64,000 nucleotides of DNA from Solea solea. Lineage: Eukaryota > Chordata > Actinopteri > Pleuronectiformes > Soleidae. A model generated the notes under the pieces. The model was not told the DNA's origin and did not search any database. It worked only from the letters and a program-made list of their open reading frames with translations. The translations under genes were made by a program, and so were the position numbers. Position 1 is the stretch's first letter, and each line of letters starts with the position of its first letter. Positions 39,101 to 54,100 of the stretch are shown in pieces. The stretch lies in assembly GCF_958295425.1 (NCBI RefSeq), contig NC_081151.1, positions 19,296,452 to 19,360,451 on the forward strand, in the 5' to 3' direction.

Positions 39101-42100
39101 CACACACCCACACACACACACACACATAGAAACGCACACTCCCCCAACCCGGTCTGAGTAAACACCCTTTGAAGAATAAAGTGTCTTTTTAAAATAGAGG
39201 TCCGACCAATATCAAAAGAGGCTCTCTGTGTGGGAGGGAGGAAACTGTTCTCTGTTTAAACAGGTTGCGTGTTGTTGTCTGACACACAAGACCGGTCCCA
39301 ATGCTAAACACGATGACGAGAGTCATCCTCCTTGGCACCTGCTCTGTCAAAACACAGATGTAGACGAGTCCGTCCGCATGTGAAGAGTCTTCTTTAAGCG
39401 TCTAAATTAATAATTGTTTTGTTGGTACGTGTGAGCTTTGTTTATGCCGTGAAAGTCCCTGCGTTTTCCAGTCGACGTGTCAAGGTAGGAATTGTCCTCA
39501 GCTGCTATAAAGTGTCTCCATTCCTGAGAGCAGCTGACCGATGAGGAAACTCTCCACCTCGGGACAGCTTTCAGCGCCATCTTAAATGAGAGTTCCCAGG
39601 TTCCAACATTGCTGGAGCTTGATCCGCTCCTCACCGGCGGCAGAGCAGCTGACATACCCGACAGGACCAGCACGAGTACCCAATGAAAGCAGGAGGCACA
39701 CACACACACACACATATACACATAAACAAAGTACAAGATACACATTCAGCCAAATGTGGGTGGAAAATTTATCCCTAAACATAGATGTGAAGTTACCTGA
39801 AATAACCCCGGGATTTCTCTGGCTTTGTGCCGCTCTACACTTAGACAGTGGAATTCGACAGCCATTGAAAGCACAAGTATACACACATCACACACGTTCA
39901 ACCAGTGAGCTTGTTTGCTCAGGTCTGTTTTAGGTGGTTAAGTCGTCCTCTACAGTGACCTCTGCTCCATACTCGCCTGCGCGGGCCAAGCTCTGCTTTG
40001 CTTTTCTCTGGCAGACTGGCCTAACCTGTTTTTGCCTGGGAGCTTGTCACTTTATACTCCCTGCAACTCCCACTCACTCAGTCCATAATATTCAGCGTTT
40101 CTCTTATCTACGGTCTTAAGAGAAAGAGGAACGGACAGACATGCGTGTCTTTTGTTAAAATGTCAACATCTAGAGCATGCTTTGACCAAAGATTGGTTAG
40201 TTTTACGTGAAAGTGTCCGTAACCCTTGCCCTTTGGCCTTTCCTTTTTATTGGATTGCTGGCATGCGGGTTGATGTCTTCAAGAGGTTGTGGTATTGGGG
40301 TCAGCTCGGGTGGTATGAGCCCTGATTGGCACCAGCACATGTGGGCATTCACACCTCTGCCCCAGACCCGGGGCCCCATTTAAGTTGGCCTTTGCAACCT
40401 TTGCCCATGGGCAAGACCGCATAGCCCGGCCCAGCAGAAAAGAGTTGTCAGCTTTAGGGGCTTTGCGCTGGGCCAGCTGCCACTGGTCGGGGAGTTATAT
40501 TTAAACTTGCGAGGAGAGAGAGGAGGCACTATGTGTGCAGCAGCTTTTACACTTGCTACTTGCTGCTCAGTGCCTGCGGGTAACCCAAAGCTCTTTATCC
40601 ATACAGAAGCACTGGCAGAGCCAGGGCACATGTTGGGAGTGAACGCTGAGGATGGGATGGCCCCTTATCCTCGATACCATGTTGATCAGTGTTTCCCTTC
40701 CCATGGTTTTTCCATCGACACCAGTCGCGCGTGGTATTTACATCTGACAGTTTTGATCATCCTTGTCCTTTATTCAAATACACACGGATGTCATGATTTG
40801 TTTTGGTTGATTTAAAATGTCCAAAATTAAGAAGTACCTTTTTAGCAAACACACAAACGGCTCTCATTCTTGCCATGGTCGGTGCTGTGCCTTGGGCCAG
40901 AGCCTCTCGTACCGTTTTAAAAGTAATGTGAGTTTTATGAGATCCCCGTCCCGTAAAAAGTCACATGAATGTCTTGCACATCCTCGTCTCTGATAGGCTA
41001 ACCCTGTTGCTTTCCCAGACACGGCCGCAAACACCCACCAGCCCCAGCAGGCATAGATTGCTAAACAGTTTCCCCGAGCCGGCACACCTGTCTCCTCCAC
41101 CGACACAAGGATTGGCACCAGCGACTGCTTTATCTCCAGCTATTAAAATGACTCCACTCCTAGAAGTCAAAGGAGGTATTACTGGATCAGTAGAACTCTA
41201 TCTAGATCTGAGGTAGATGTAGGAGGATCAGAAGAACAGAAGGAGGAGAACTCCCTCTGGCACAATGGTGATTTCCTGAATTCATCTTCCCCCTGTGGTT
41301 TTATTAAGATTAATGGGCCCCAGAGCTTCATTTTAGTGTCACAGGGGTATTATAACGGTCTTAAATACCAGTTATACACAAACTTGAAAGCATCATGAGG
41401 GCACTCATAGTTTTGCAAAGGTAGTGTAGCAAGAGGGGCCTCAGTGATGTTTAAAGCAGATGTTTGTGTTGGCTTTTTCAGTGGTGTTGTTCCAGCATCT
41501 CCTAAGTCCTTAAGTCATTTCTGCTCCACTGTGCCTGGCCAGGGGTCCACACACTCTGTCACCCCCCCACCCCCGCCACCCCCCTCCACCCCGTTGCTTT
41601 TCTTTCACTGGAGCATTCGGAAAACAACATTCATGTGTCGTAATTCATACAGGCTTTTAATAGGATGTGATGAGTTCACGAGTGAAAGTTTCGGCGGTGT
41701 TGTAAGGTGAAGTGTAGGACAGAGCGGTCCGTGAGAGGACGTAGCGCCGTTTCAGAGGCGCGGCCAGACGGCTTCACTTTATTGCATAGTTTGAATTTAC
41801 GGCATGTCCTTATTTTTTTGCAATTTTATTTTAAACGTACTCGCAAGACTTGGACATTTTCCCTTGCGTGCGCTTGAGTTACTCTGTGTTTGTGCTGACA
41901 TGTGTCGTAGTTCTCAAGGTGCCCTTGCAGAGGAATGCAGTGGAAACGTCTGTCTGTGCGAGAGTGTTGGCTCCGTCCTGCGTGTCACTTACAGTCCTGA
42001 TTTACTGCCGTTAAGCTATCTGCGACTCCCAATTTGCCACTCTTCTTTTTACCTCTCCATCATCATAGACCGTGCTCCTCCGTCCTCCCTCTCCACCCCA

Positions 42101-45100
42101 CTGTCCCTGCGCGTCTCTTTGATTTCTGCAGTAGGGGAGTCAACTGTGCTGAAAGTCTGAAAGAAGATGGATGGAGAGGCTGAAGAGAGGGAGAGTGGCT
42201 GAGTATGGGTTTCATTAGCCTTCAAGTGGGGCTCCACTGTGTTGGACTTGGATGAATGGGTGGGAGAGGATAGAGGATCAGTAGCACCTCGAGGTCAAAG
42301 GTTGCGTGAACACCGTAGAGACGTGTGAGCTACTAAAATATTATTTGTCAGATGTTGCTTCTTCCTTTTTTAAAAATCATTAAACAAACATTTTATTTTG
42401 ATTACGTTAAAACGAAAGTAAACGGCAAAAGAACAGTATTATTACATGTTGTATTTTGGGTCGATGGCTTGATTCATGATTTCTTTGCTGGAAAACCCTC
42501 TTTCTTGGCTGTTAATGTACTCTCACTACCCCCGCCTGCATGTACAAACCACTTCTAAATGCAACAGGTTCAGGCTCGTTCTGTTAAGGCAGCTGATAGT
42601 CATTATGGGAAACATGGTATATCTAGATTTGTACTGGAAATAGTTGTAAAAGTGTTATTTTTAGCCAATAAAATACCTGACATATTAGCCCATTCTTAAT
42701 GATAATGTAAAGAAATCCCCTCCTGCTAATCGCTAAGTATTAATTTTTCTTTGTTTCTGTGACTGTGACCATCGTGTTGTGTTTGGCTTAAAGCAAGGTC
42801 CAAAGCATGTACGAGGGCAATCGCTCCGAGTCCACAAAGCACATGTTACTCATTTAGTTCGCTTTTCATCAGCTTCATTCTGTCTTCTGTTGTTTTCACT
42901 CCCCATCTTCTCCTTTCTTTGGTTTTATCGCTTATCTTTTTTTTTCTTCTTCTTCTTTTTATCCCCCTTTGTCTCCGAGCTCCCCTGTACTCGGTAAAAG
43001 AGTCTGTGTTTGTTTAGACAGCGTCTTCTTAATTCCAGGTCTGTTTCATGACCGGCTCGTCTTCGGAGTGTTATTACTTGTAATGCTGGAGAAAACATTG
43101 TGGTCTGAAGCCGTGTGGAAATTCCCCTTGTGATGGCGGAGCCCCAAATTGAACAATTCTGCTGTGTCTTTCACAAGGACCACATTTCTCACTCCGTCGC
43201 AGTGGTCAAAGACATTAGGGAAGTAGCTTGGACTGAAATATCATCGTAAAATAATCACTTACTGAAGGATTTTATGAAGTAGATTCACCTGTGTGTGAAA
43301 TGATGATGATTTGGACACTTGACTTGACTTGTTAGGCAAACACCAAACCCCTTTTTTGGATTTTTGTGAAAGCTTAAGTTGATTTTTCCTTGTTTAGAAT
43401 ACCATCAACCATTGTTGTTGAGTTGCCAGCAGCCCGTTGACCAAGACAAACATGCCCACTCATTGTTCCACCACTGGTGGTGGAAACATGGGTTGGAAAG
43501 TGAAAATGACAAAACGTGTATTCCCCAAAACCAGTCTTTCAAGTCCTGCAGCATTGTGATTGGCGTTAGGGCCTTTTCCAGGATGCTTTTCTGTTTGTGT
43601 CATCTGATTATGCTGTAGCCAGAGTTTCCATTGTTGTGCTGCATACTAAACACAGACAGTAAAGATCATTGTTCCCTGTTGAATGTTGTCTTTCTGTGGC
43701 CCTTTGTCTTTCAGCGGCAGACGGTGTCTCTCCTACCTGTGCCCAAGATAGAGGAAGTCCTGTACCACTACAAGCCTCTCCATGTTGAAACCTATGGACC
43801 ACCAGTGCCTGAGTTGGAGCAGCTGAGCAGAGTCGGGTACAAACTTATTATGTTTAACTTTAACAAAAAACATTAGAACAGTTGTCGAGTTAAATGAGGA
43901 ATTAGCAATAACAGGTTCTTTATTTCCTTATAATTCCTGTGAAAGCTTCCTGGAAATAATGACATTTTTTAAATGTCTGCGTCGCTTAAGTGTATCGTAG
44001 GGGTTTTTGATGTCGGGGTTAGAGACTCTTCTCTGATTAACTGGGAGAGTGAGAGCAAATGAGGGGGGAGGGAGGACGAGGACGAGAGAGAAACAACCAT
44101 CACCCTGCCACAAGTCGCCACAGTGCCTCTGTAGCAGCGTCCATTAACACACACAGGAAGTGCTTTCTCCGACAGCCCCTTTGGGCCAATCAATCCGCGA
44201 CGCCATTGGTCCAGTCCTCACCGAATGTAAGCTATCCATCAGACAGCCCAGCGCCCAGCCGTCTGCACTGCAGCTGGCTGGCACTAAAAACCTGCCCACA
44301 CACTGAGGTCAGCCTGTGTTTATTGGGTGATAGTAGCAAAACGGGGGTCATATAATGTTTTTTTTTTTTAAGGTAAGACACACTAATCTTCATTTGGCAA
44401 AGATGTGCCCATCTGAGCACGTTGTTTACATGCCTTGATGAGGGTTTTCTCATTATCAGCTCATCGATATTCCCGGTGAACGGCATTAAAAACAACCTTT
44501 TTACCTGGAAATGGGAACGATTTTCCTCAGTATTAGAGAATAACTGGCTCTTATTTACATTATGTATTCAGTGGAAGTGCTGAGGTCCTACTTCTTTTGG
44601 CCAGGCTGATCAATATGCAGATGAAACACATCTCACAAGTTTTGCCGCATGCAGGAGCACAGAGGAGGAGGAGGGGGGTGGGGGGGTTTAGGGTGTCAGC
44701 AGTTCAGGGATCTGGGAGGACCGACGCTGGAGAAGGAACTGCTTTGCCACAGAGATAAATGAGGTTCAGTTCTGGAACACCCGTCCCACTGGTGCAGGCC
44801 ACAGGCAGTGACACAGTCAGGCCCTGTTCACACAGACCACAACTCCCAAGATGCAGTGTGTTTTCAAGTACGAGCAAGGAATAGTGCACACTTGCACTCT
44901 CCACTCTCACAGCATTTTTTGGCCACAATGTAACTTGTGTAATGTAGTAGTGTGTGTGGAGGAGAGAGAGAGAGAGAATGCAGACAGTGTTGAGAAGGTG
45001 AAAAGTGAGTCCCCCGTGTAGAGCGTTTGACTACAGCTCCGGGTCCTATGACCTGTGAAGGGAATGTGCTCGCATGTGTGAGGGGATGTGGATTTACCCG

Positions 45101-48100
45101 CGTATGAACGGGGGTGAAAGGGACTAAAAATGGGGGCAGGAACTTGTTTTAAAACAAGGCTGTTTGTCTTGGTCAAGGCCCACAGTGACAGCGAGCACCA
45201 CTGGTGATTTGTCTTGAGCACAGCCTTCAAGTGAGACAAGCGGGTTGAGCTAATACACCCCTCCTCCGTGTCCCCCGGGGGGCCTTAGGGGTCTGGCCTC
45301 TTGCACGGGATGTCCAGTCAACGCAGGACTCACCGGAGCCGTGCGTTTTACTTCAACGCGTCTTGAGTCTTTCTCTTCCTGTCCCTTTGCCCCCCCCCCA
45401 AAAACAAACCGCGGGAGTGCTGCGCGGCTGCCAGGAAAAAGAAGTTCCATGCCTCCTTTTGCTGTCTTTCTCTCTCTCTCTCTCTCTGTCAGCTGTACCT
45501 GAATAAATACGACCCGAGCTGAGCGCTTTTATTAAAGACAGATGCCTCATTACTGGCGCAGAGTAAAGGCTGCATGTGCCAAATATGTCCATTCAACACC
45601 CCCCCCCCCCCCCCCCCCCCCCCCCTTCCACACACACATACAGTGCATATCAAATGCTCCTCCCCTGATGTGCATAGGTGCTTATGATTTACCACAGATG
45701 ATAGGACCCTGACTGTGTGAGGTTTCTTTAATGGCTGCGTAGCGCTGTCCATCTCCTTGACTGGCACGCACCCAGAGGCCCGTGCGTGAGCCCTGAGAAT
45801 TACGATGAACGTAGCGCCGCTGCAGCCCGTTCGCCGGGCGTCCCCGCCACCGCTCCGTTGCTTCTGAACAGTAAAAGCCTTCAATAAACAAAATCAAAGG
45901 ATGAAGTAAATACTGCTTCGGAGACCGAAACAGAAACATATGAGGTTTATGTTGACATGGCTGTGACATGAATCCCAACACACACAGCAGCCAGAGACTG
46001 AAGCGGCAGCTGATTTAACCCCCCCCCCCCACACCCACCTCCTCTTGTACTGATAGACATAACCTGAATGGAAGCATGTTATGCCTCCATTATTGTTCAA
46101 ATAAGTCTGTTTATGTACTTGAGTTAATGTAAATACGTGTGTGTGTGTGTGTGTATACATGAGCATCTGGATCGAAAGATTGTTCTCTACAAGAATAGTT
46201 TTTGAGCCGATGAAAGACCAACAGGGATCTTGGACAAGGACAAATCATACGGGGGGGGGAATAGGGGAAAGAGAAACTGGCTGCAGAGCGGCGAACATTT
46301 TCGACTCAAACCTCAAGTGCTGACAACGAACGCTCGCCAGAATAGTTGTTTGTGTTGGCCCCGGTTGCCCTGAAATTAGCCCATCTCTCTCTGACAGAGC
46401 TTGCTCAACGCACTTCACCAAATGCCAGTGTGTGTATAATATTTTGAAATTCATCCTCCTGCCCCCATTCTTGCGTCGCTTTCTGTAATTTGTGGAAAAA
46501 AACCGAAGGCCCTCAGATGGAAGCGCTCGTCATGCGTCTGCCTTGTTGTTGGTGGAGTGAAGGGGGGAGCCGCTGCATGAGCGAATGAGTGTTTAGTCTG
46601 GGCCTCGTCTCTCGGGGGGGACGCGCGAGGAAGTGGGTCGCACCTAAACACACCAGTTGAAGGGTTAAAGTGATGGGTAGTTTGCTGTGACCATAATACC
46701 TGAACATGGAGGTCAAGCACTCGTTTCCATCCCTGGAACCTTCCCCCCCTAAGTCTTCATTTAAAGTGACTCAATCTTTTTATGGGCACAGTGCAAACAC
46801 ATGAACTCACAGAAGTAATACATAAATCACCTGTGCTCACACACACACACACACACACACAGAGAGTAGCTATGTTTAACATGTACTTAAAGGACGCCTG
46901 CTCACTGTTCTGGTTGAGAGCCAAGGGTTAATGGGTCTCTGAGTGATGCTCTCCTCATATGCCTGTGTTCTTTAGCTTCCCTCAGCGTCCGAGTGTTTAT
47001 GTGAATGGTGTGTGTGTCTGTTTGTTTGTTTGTTTTCTGTGTGTGTGTGTGTTGGCTTATACTGCATGTTAAGTGCTTTGGAGGAAGGGAGGCAGGGAGG
47101 GAGGGAGGGACATATCCAGAAGAGTCAGTGGTGCCATACAGCCTGTAGTTCCTGGCAGCTGCAGTTTTTTTGCTAACATCTCCCTGCCGTATTGGGCCGA
47201 CTCCAGGTCTCAGCTCTCCGTCTTTCCAGCTCTGGCCGAGCTGGCCAAGAGCACTACCAGTGACCCAGGATTTGGCACTGGTCGTCGGCAGGATGACTAA
47301 ACACGGTCTGTAGAGTACTCTTGAATCCATTTCTGCCATCACCAAATTACAGAATATGCGGTTTAAATTGCATACAAATCATTCTTTCCCCTGCTTTCTC
47401 CCCCCCGCCCTCTCTCACTCTGTGATGAAAGTGCAAGTCAGCCATGTTATTTTTCTTTTTCACTCCATGTGCAGGGAGCAACCAACCTGGAGGAATCTCT
47501 AGAAAATGTCCATGAATAGCTTTTTTCCCATGTATCCCGGGTTCTCTGATCCCTGCAGGGCACAGATCCATCTGATGGCTCTGCAAGAGGGGAAGGTCAG
47601 GGGTCGCTGACCGCGGGGGGACGCGGGGTGCAGCAGCGGAACGTCAAGAGTGCTCCGAGTGACGGGAGCAGAGTGATGGCACCTCAGAGAGATGGGTCTC
47701 GTATTCTGGGCTTCAAATAGTCACGCACTCTGACGCTCTCACACAAACATGGCTTTGATGCTTAAAGTTATGAGCTGGAGACTGAGGCGCCGGTTAGCAT
47801 GACCTTAGATGAACTCCCTCAAGAGCGCCAACAGTCTTTGATCTGCGTGTACTTCTGTTAGATAATGTCTCGAGGCACATATTTAGCTTTTGTTTTCGGC
47901 CAATTAAAATATCACGCAACGCTGCCAGATAGAGCCATTTATGGGAAAACGGTTTATTTGGCTCTCGCACAACAATAGGGCTTTCCCTTAAATACTTTGG
48001 GTTTGCCACCATAGCCAAGACCTAAAGCTGAACTTGGTTCCTCAGATATCCGATATGCTCCATTCTTCAGTGTTACACACTGGTTCGCGCGTGGCAGCGT

Positions 48101-51100
48101 CTTGTGTTACTGGAGCCGACGTGGCCAGTCACCGTAGACTTCGGCGCGGTGCTCGTCGGACCATTTTAAGTGTTTTCATAGCTTGGGTCTGAGCGCTTGA
48201 CTGCAGACATGGGACTCATAGATTGGACATTTGCATAGCCAAAAGAGTGTGCAGTCAACATTAAGGTGCGGAGGCTTGAGTCCAGCTATTTGACTTGCAA
48301 AAACCGTCTGTGTCAACAGGATGCGCCATCTTCACAGCGCGTAGCCCCTGTACTATAGGCGCTCGCTTTCCTCGTTACTAACTAGATCAGAAATAGAGTG
48401 GAGCGTGGCCGCTGTCCTCCTGCCCCCACCCAGGCCATTATCCCGTCAGTCTCAGTAAACAGACCATTAACGGACAGAGTTGGTGGAGGCCAGATCACTA
48501 TTGTTTTCCCTACCATAGATCTGTGCAAATATTGATCCACTCTTGAAGTACAAATCAAAATAAGCACAAACTGTACTCGACAGGAGGCTTTTTTTTTTAC
48601 TTGTGGGTGAGTCATTTCTGACCCAAAGAAAGCGGGGCAGAAGCGGGAGGAGCATTCCAGAGTGACAGAGCGGGAGGTACACCGTGTATTCTGGTCAACT
48701 GAAAACAGATCTGCCTTTCAGTGTTATTGTTTTTTCCTCTGTGGGCCGTGCACCAGGCAGACCAGCAGTCTCCTTGTAAGTGAGTCACCAGCGGGCAGGG
48801 AACTCCGAGGACACCGGTCTCTGTAGCGAGTTTATTTGTGTCGCAGCCTAGAGGCGGCGGGGTCAACACCCGGCGAACGGTGAGGAGATGTGTCTCTTGA
48901 CTATTTTAACATACACACCGATCTGTGTAGAGGTTTGCTGCCTTGAATCGCATGCTTAGATTTGCTCCTCATCCCTGGGGCCAAGGGCCTGTCAATGTAT
49001 TGGGGGGGGATTAGTTAGCTCATTTTCCCTTCTTAAGAGCTGGGTGAAGAAAACAAGCTTGGCTGTATAGACCTGCCATGTACACCTCATGGAAGGAGGT
49101 ACATCCTCACCAGGAAGTATGAATTATCCCCCTCCCCCTTGCTGTACCTGTCTCAGTCTTTTTGTGTCCCCACCCCCTTCCCCCCCGCCCCCCGTATATT
49201 TGTTTCCCATCTTTCTCGATGATTGAAATCTCCTTTGCCTCTCCCCGGTGCTCGAGGTGCATCAGTAACCGATACCTGTGTAGGCGAATCCCGCCCCTGG
49301 GAAAACTCCATTCTTCCTCTGTGTATCGGTGCTCTATTCCCAGAATGTTACATCCAAATGTCAAGGCTCTTTAGCTGTGTGTGTGTGTGTGCGCTCGCAT
49401 GGGTGTGCCTTGCGCCAGCAGCCATTCACTGGACAGCATATGTCTTTTCCATTGTTTACGGCCCCATTTGGCTAACGACGACACTGATGTCATGTCATTA
49501 TCCTCCCTTCTCATTCCAGTCCGCCTCACTCCTCCTTCCTCCAAGCTCTCCAGGGGGGCAGAGTTATCAAGTGGCAGCTCAGGAGACGAAAGAAAGATGC
49601 TCTCCCTCTCTCTCTGTATCGAGTGGCTCGGCGCGGTGTGTGCTGCAGATAGGTGTGAAACCAGTGGCGGGGCCCAGTCAACCAGCCTCTACTGCCCCCA
49701 TCAGGCTAGAGAGAAGAGGCGCAGGGCCGAGGCACACAAGTATGCTTTGAATGAAGAGTGACAGGTGTCTTTTCAAGCGAGACGTCGGAGAGTTCAGGAG
49801 CACTATAGACCGTTGTCACGGGCAACGGAATCAACTCGCATCATTATCACAAATGCCGACAAGCCCCCGAGCGCGACTTATAGATCGCCAGTCGCGCCGC
49901 GTGAGAATGTGTTTCTATACCGTGTTAATGTCAAGTGTTGCTTCTGTTAACACTCTCAAAATGTCCCTGTCTCTCCCCCCCCCCCCTTTACTAAGTGTCA
50001 GTGATCCGCACCTCAGTGATACAGAGAGACAGACTCGGCCTTTGTCAGTGGCGACGATAAGACACGCGATAACAGATAAGGAGTCTGTCGGGCTTGTGAG
50101 GATGTGAGGTAACTGTACAGAGCGCCCCCTCCGCTGTACAACTTGAGGTAATCTGGCGGATGGTGGGCAGGCTAATGGCTGAGGATCTCTCCCTCTCTCT
50201 CTCTCACTCACTCACTCACTCACACACGTCCCAGAGGAAGCGGTATTCAGTGGAAGAGTGTGACCCATGACCCGTGGTGAAGAAAGACGGCTGTTGACAG
50301 ATATAGTATACCTGTGAGAGTCCTCTGTGTTTGCCTTGTCTGCGGGGGTTTTTGTTTCGAGGCCGCAGCTTGGACCAATTCACACACTCTCCGCGAGTAA
50401 AAAAAAAAAAAAAAACCCTTCGACTCCGTCGGTTTTTAGGCGTTTGCGCCGGCACGCGGGACGACTCCGCTTGTAGATAAACATGTAGTCGTACACATGT
50501 GAGAGACACACACACACACACACAGAAGCACATAGTGCACATCCACACAATGCGCTCAGTGTGCTGTGTCTCTCACAGGGGTACATTTTCTCTCAGGGTA
50601 GAGTTTAGAAAAGGAGGGGCAGATGGGGCAGCAGGCCTGTGACTGAAACCGGATCCGCCTTAGGAATGCAGGGGGTGTTTTTGGAGGACTGGAGTCTGTG
50701 GTGGGGTTGGGGGAGAAAAGGGGGGGGGGGTGACTTGAGGGGTAGGATGGGTGATTAGGGGGTGACAGCTGAGTGCTGACCCCTCCATAATGACAAATCA
50801 TCTGGCAGGTGTGTGCCTCCCCCAACTAACCCCCACCCCACCCACCCACCATCATTCCTAGGCCAGGAATCCTCAACCGCTGCTAAAGGAAGACTTCCGG
50901 ACACTTCCTGTGTCATTCGTTGCAGCCCCACGTTCCTTCAGACGTGGTTCAGATATCGCCTGTCCAGTGCGAGGTGGCTTCTCTTTGTGGATTCATCAGA
51001 ACACACCGTTGTATCTAAACCCCCCCACTCTGAGTCATGAATCATGCTGACGACCAAAACGCCTCCGATTATTTACACTGTAGAAACGACTGACCCGGGA

Positions 51101-54100
51101 TCAGTGAGGTCTGCGTTGAAAAAAAAAAATGAAGAGGCATCGCTTACATCCAGTTTCTCTTCTTTTGAACATGACTGAGGAAGTCTTCATGTGTGGAAGC
51201 AGCCACACCACTTTTTTAAGGGCTGATTTTGATGCTGTTATTGTCTCGTACATTCAGCGCTGTGGTTTAAATGTTGATTAAGCGTCGGCTTGCTGAAAAA
51301 AAACCTCCTCTTAATCCAATTCCATCCAACACGTGGAGTCTAGACAAGAGGCCCAAAACAATCTGCACCTCCATCTGATATCTACTTTTTTTTCTTTTTC
51401 CCCCTCCCAAGTTCCAGCCCTGCAGCTATTTCCCTCAAGAGGCCAAACATCCCTCCTATTCCCCGGCAGCAGCAGCAGCAGCAGCATCACCGATTCCAAA
51501 CACAGAGAGAAGCCACACATTCTCAGCTGGAACTCACACGGAACCCGGTGGAACATTTCGCCACTTATCTTTTCACTTTGAATTAGAGACGGGGCTCTGC
51601 AGTGTTTTCCAAGCAGCGTGAGCGGGGGGCGGTGGGGGGGAACGCGCTCGCTGTTCCGTCAGGAAAATCTCTGACCGTTTATTAGCACGAGCAGGAGACA
51701 TTGCCCAGGTATTAAGGTTTTCCAGACTCAAGTGGAAAAATGCTGTTATTGCAGTAGTGCGGCTTTGATCCGGCTGCACACGAAAGCATGAGAGAGTAGA
51801 GTTTGAAAAAATAACACAAGCACTTCATCTTGTACCGAGCGTTTGAGAATATAAACACGCCGTTGATTCCAGTGGATTATTACGCTTATTCATTCCCATT
51901 GTTTATCACTACTCTGAGTGTGTACAGCAGTCTGACACACATCTCCATACTGTGTTATTCAGTCGTCTTCATCACCTGCACTCTTCTTTTCCCGCCCCCC
52001 CGCCCCCCTCAAAGCGACATAATGGGCCAGTCCAAAGTGACCCATATTTACCCAATAATACGAGGCTTTGAAAAGACCCATATCGAGTTGCAGCTAATGC
52101 TCCAGTGGGGCCTGGAGAGTGAAAGATGTTACCGGCTGAAATGGCTTGGGTTTCAGGGCCCTGCGAACAAAAGGCAGTCCAGTCCTTGGAGAGGAAAGGG
52201 AGAACGAGGGAACGGGGGGAGACGGGGGGGTGGGAGAGCATGGAGAGTGTTAATGCACACAGGGAAACAGTAGCGTCAGAGGGTCTCGAAGCATCTGTTA
52301 CAGGGCGGTACTGTGTCTGTATCTCAGTTTATGATTGAAGGCGGCGTAAAAGGGTCTGTTTTTGTAGGCGAGTGTACTAAAAACATCTTTTAATGCATTT
52401 CTTGTTGTTGCACGTCCTCCCCGGTGTCAGTCCGCTTTTAATTTGTCGGCGTCGTCAAGTACAGTCATGCGAAGAGAGTCGAGTTCCGAACGTGTAGAAG
52501 CCGGCAAACGCATCGGGTCTTTACAGGAAGACGCGGATGCAGCAGCTGAGTTAATGGAGCAGAACTGAACTAACCCCGGGTGTTAGGGGTGAGGAAAGGG
52601 CAGACGGGGTTGGTTTAAGAGAAGGAGGGTATTTGATGATGATACCCAAAGGTGATTTCACCTCGTATCCTCCCTCTTTTTTTCTGCTTCCCACCCCTCC
52701 GCCGACGCTCCTCACCCTCTTCCTCCCTCTCCTTCATGTTCTCTCTCTCTTGCTCTCTTGCTCTCTTGCTCTCTCACTCCCTCCTTAGGGGCAGGCAGGT
52801 ATAAAGTTACACAGAGCTCTCAGCTTTCTTGGAAGGAATGACCACATGAGTAGCTTGGGGATTAGATTAGCAGGAAGAGCAGACTTAGCCGGGCTGTAAA
52901 TAGCCCACTTTTTTCACCATTAAAAAGGCCCAGTACAACATAATCAATAGATAGCACTCATCTCATGCAGGAAGCCATACGAGAAGACCTCCCTCAAGTG
53001 CTCTGAAGGACAGGCTACAGCAGCTTGGACCTAATGAAGTTATTATTAATCACTGAGCCTCCTGTTTTGAACTTGTGTGTTGTTTCTCTAGTGGGTGATG
53101 AGTGGTCTTTGTGTGCGGGACCTGACTGACATCTTCTCACTTTCACTGTCCGTTATAAAACTTGACAAGGTCATGTCCCGCATGCCCTATTCATGAAATA
53201 GTGTAATATTTTTTTATTTTAGGTTTTATTGAAAGAAATGACCGAAGTATTTTGACGAATCATAAAACATCAAAGCCGAAATAAGATCCATTCAGCGAGC
53301 AGACTCACCAACACCTTTTTGTGCCTGGCCATCTCTCATACTTGCACACACACACACATACACACGAGCCTCAGCTCTCAGTCTGAGTCTCCCCACAGGT
53401 GTTGGGTTACTGTGTAAAGCAGTTTGAATGAGCACTGAAATCACAGAGGACTGTCTGTGCTCTTGATTTCCATTTCACTTTGATGTTTCCCCGGCTCACA
53501 GGAACAAGGGCCACGAAGGCAGACTCGTGTGAGGGCTTTAGACCTCTCTGCTCGGGCTATGATTTCTGCAGGGGGGAGACAGTATTGAGGGGCAAAGCTA
53601 CGTGTTGTCTCAGTTGTCGGAGGACTTTGCTTTATTAGCTTTGTCGTCGGATGATGCAAGAAAGCTGCACCAATGTGAACAAACGGCCAATTTTTTACGC
53701 GATGGCAGACAACTGAGGAGGAAGGATTAAAGTGGCTGAGCAGGTTAGAGACGGAACAGTTCCAACCGTTCCATCTGTGCCCCCCAATGTGAAAATAAAC
53801 ACTGACTTTTGGCTTCTTTAGAACCTGAAAAGGGGCTTTGGCAGGATACATCTGTAAGCACTTAAAAAATAAAAGACACCTATAATACTTTAATAGAGTT
53901 GTGTTGGGGAGGCTTTTAGGCACAAGGTGTTCCAGCGTTAATGCGTGTACGTCTCTACGTCGATCTCATCAAAGAGCCAAGAGTGTTCCAGAGAGCCAGA
54001 AAAAACAACTTCAAGCGTGGATTTAATGAAGAATAAACGTACCGTCGCAGGGAACCACTTTTTGAAAGCAGCTCTCAAGCTGCCAGTGTGTCGCATTATT

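Noticed and set aside
49223..49750. 175-codon open frame in mnat1 intron 7
   Set aside because: No domain, low-complexity segments from microsatellite sequence, and no splice or start context; it looks like chance.
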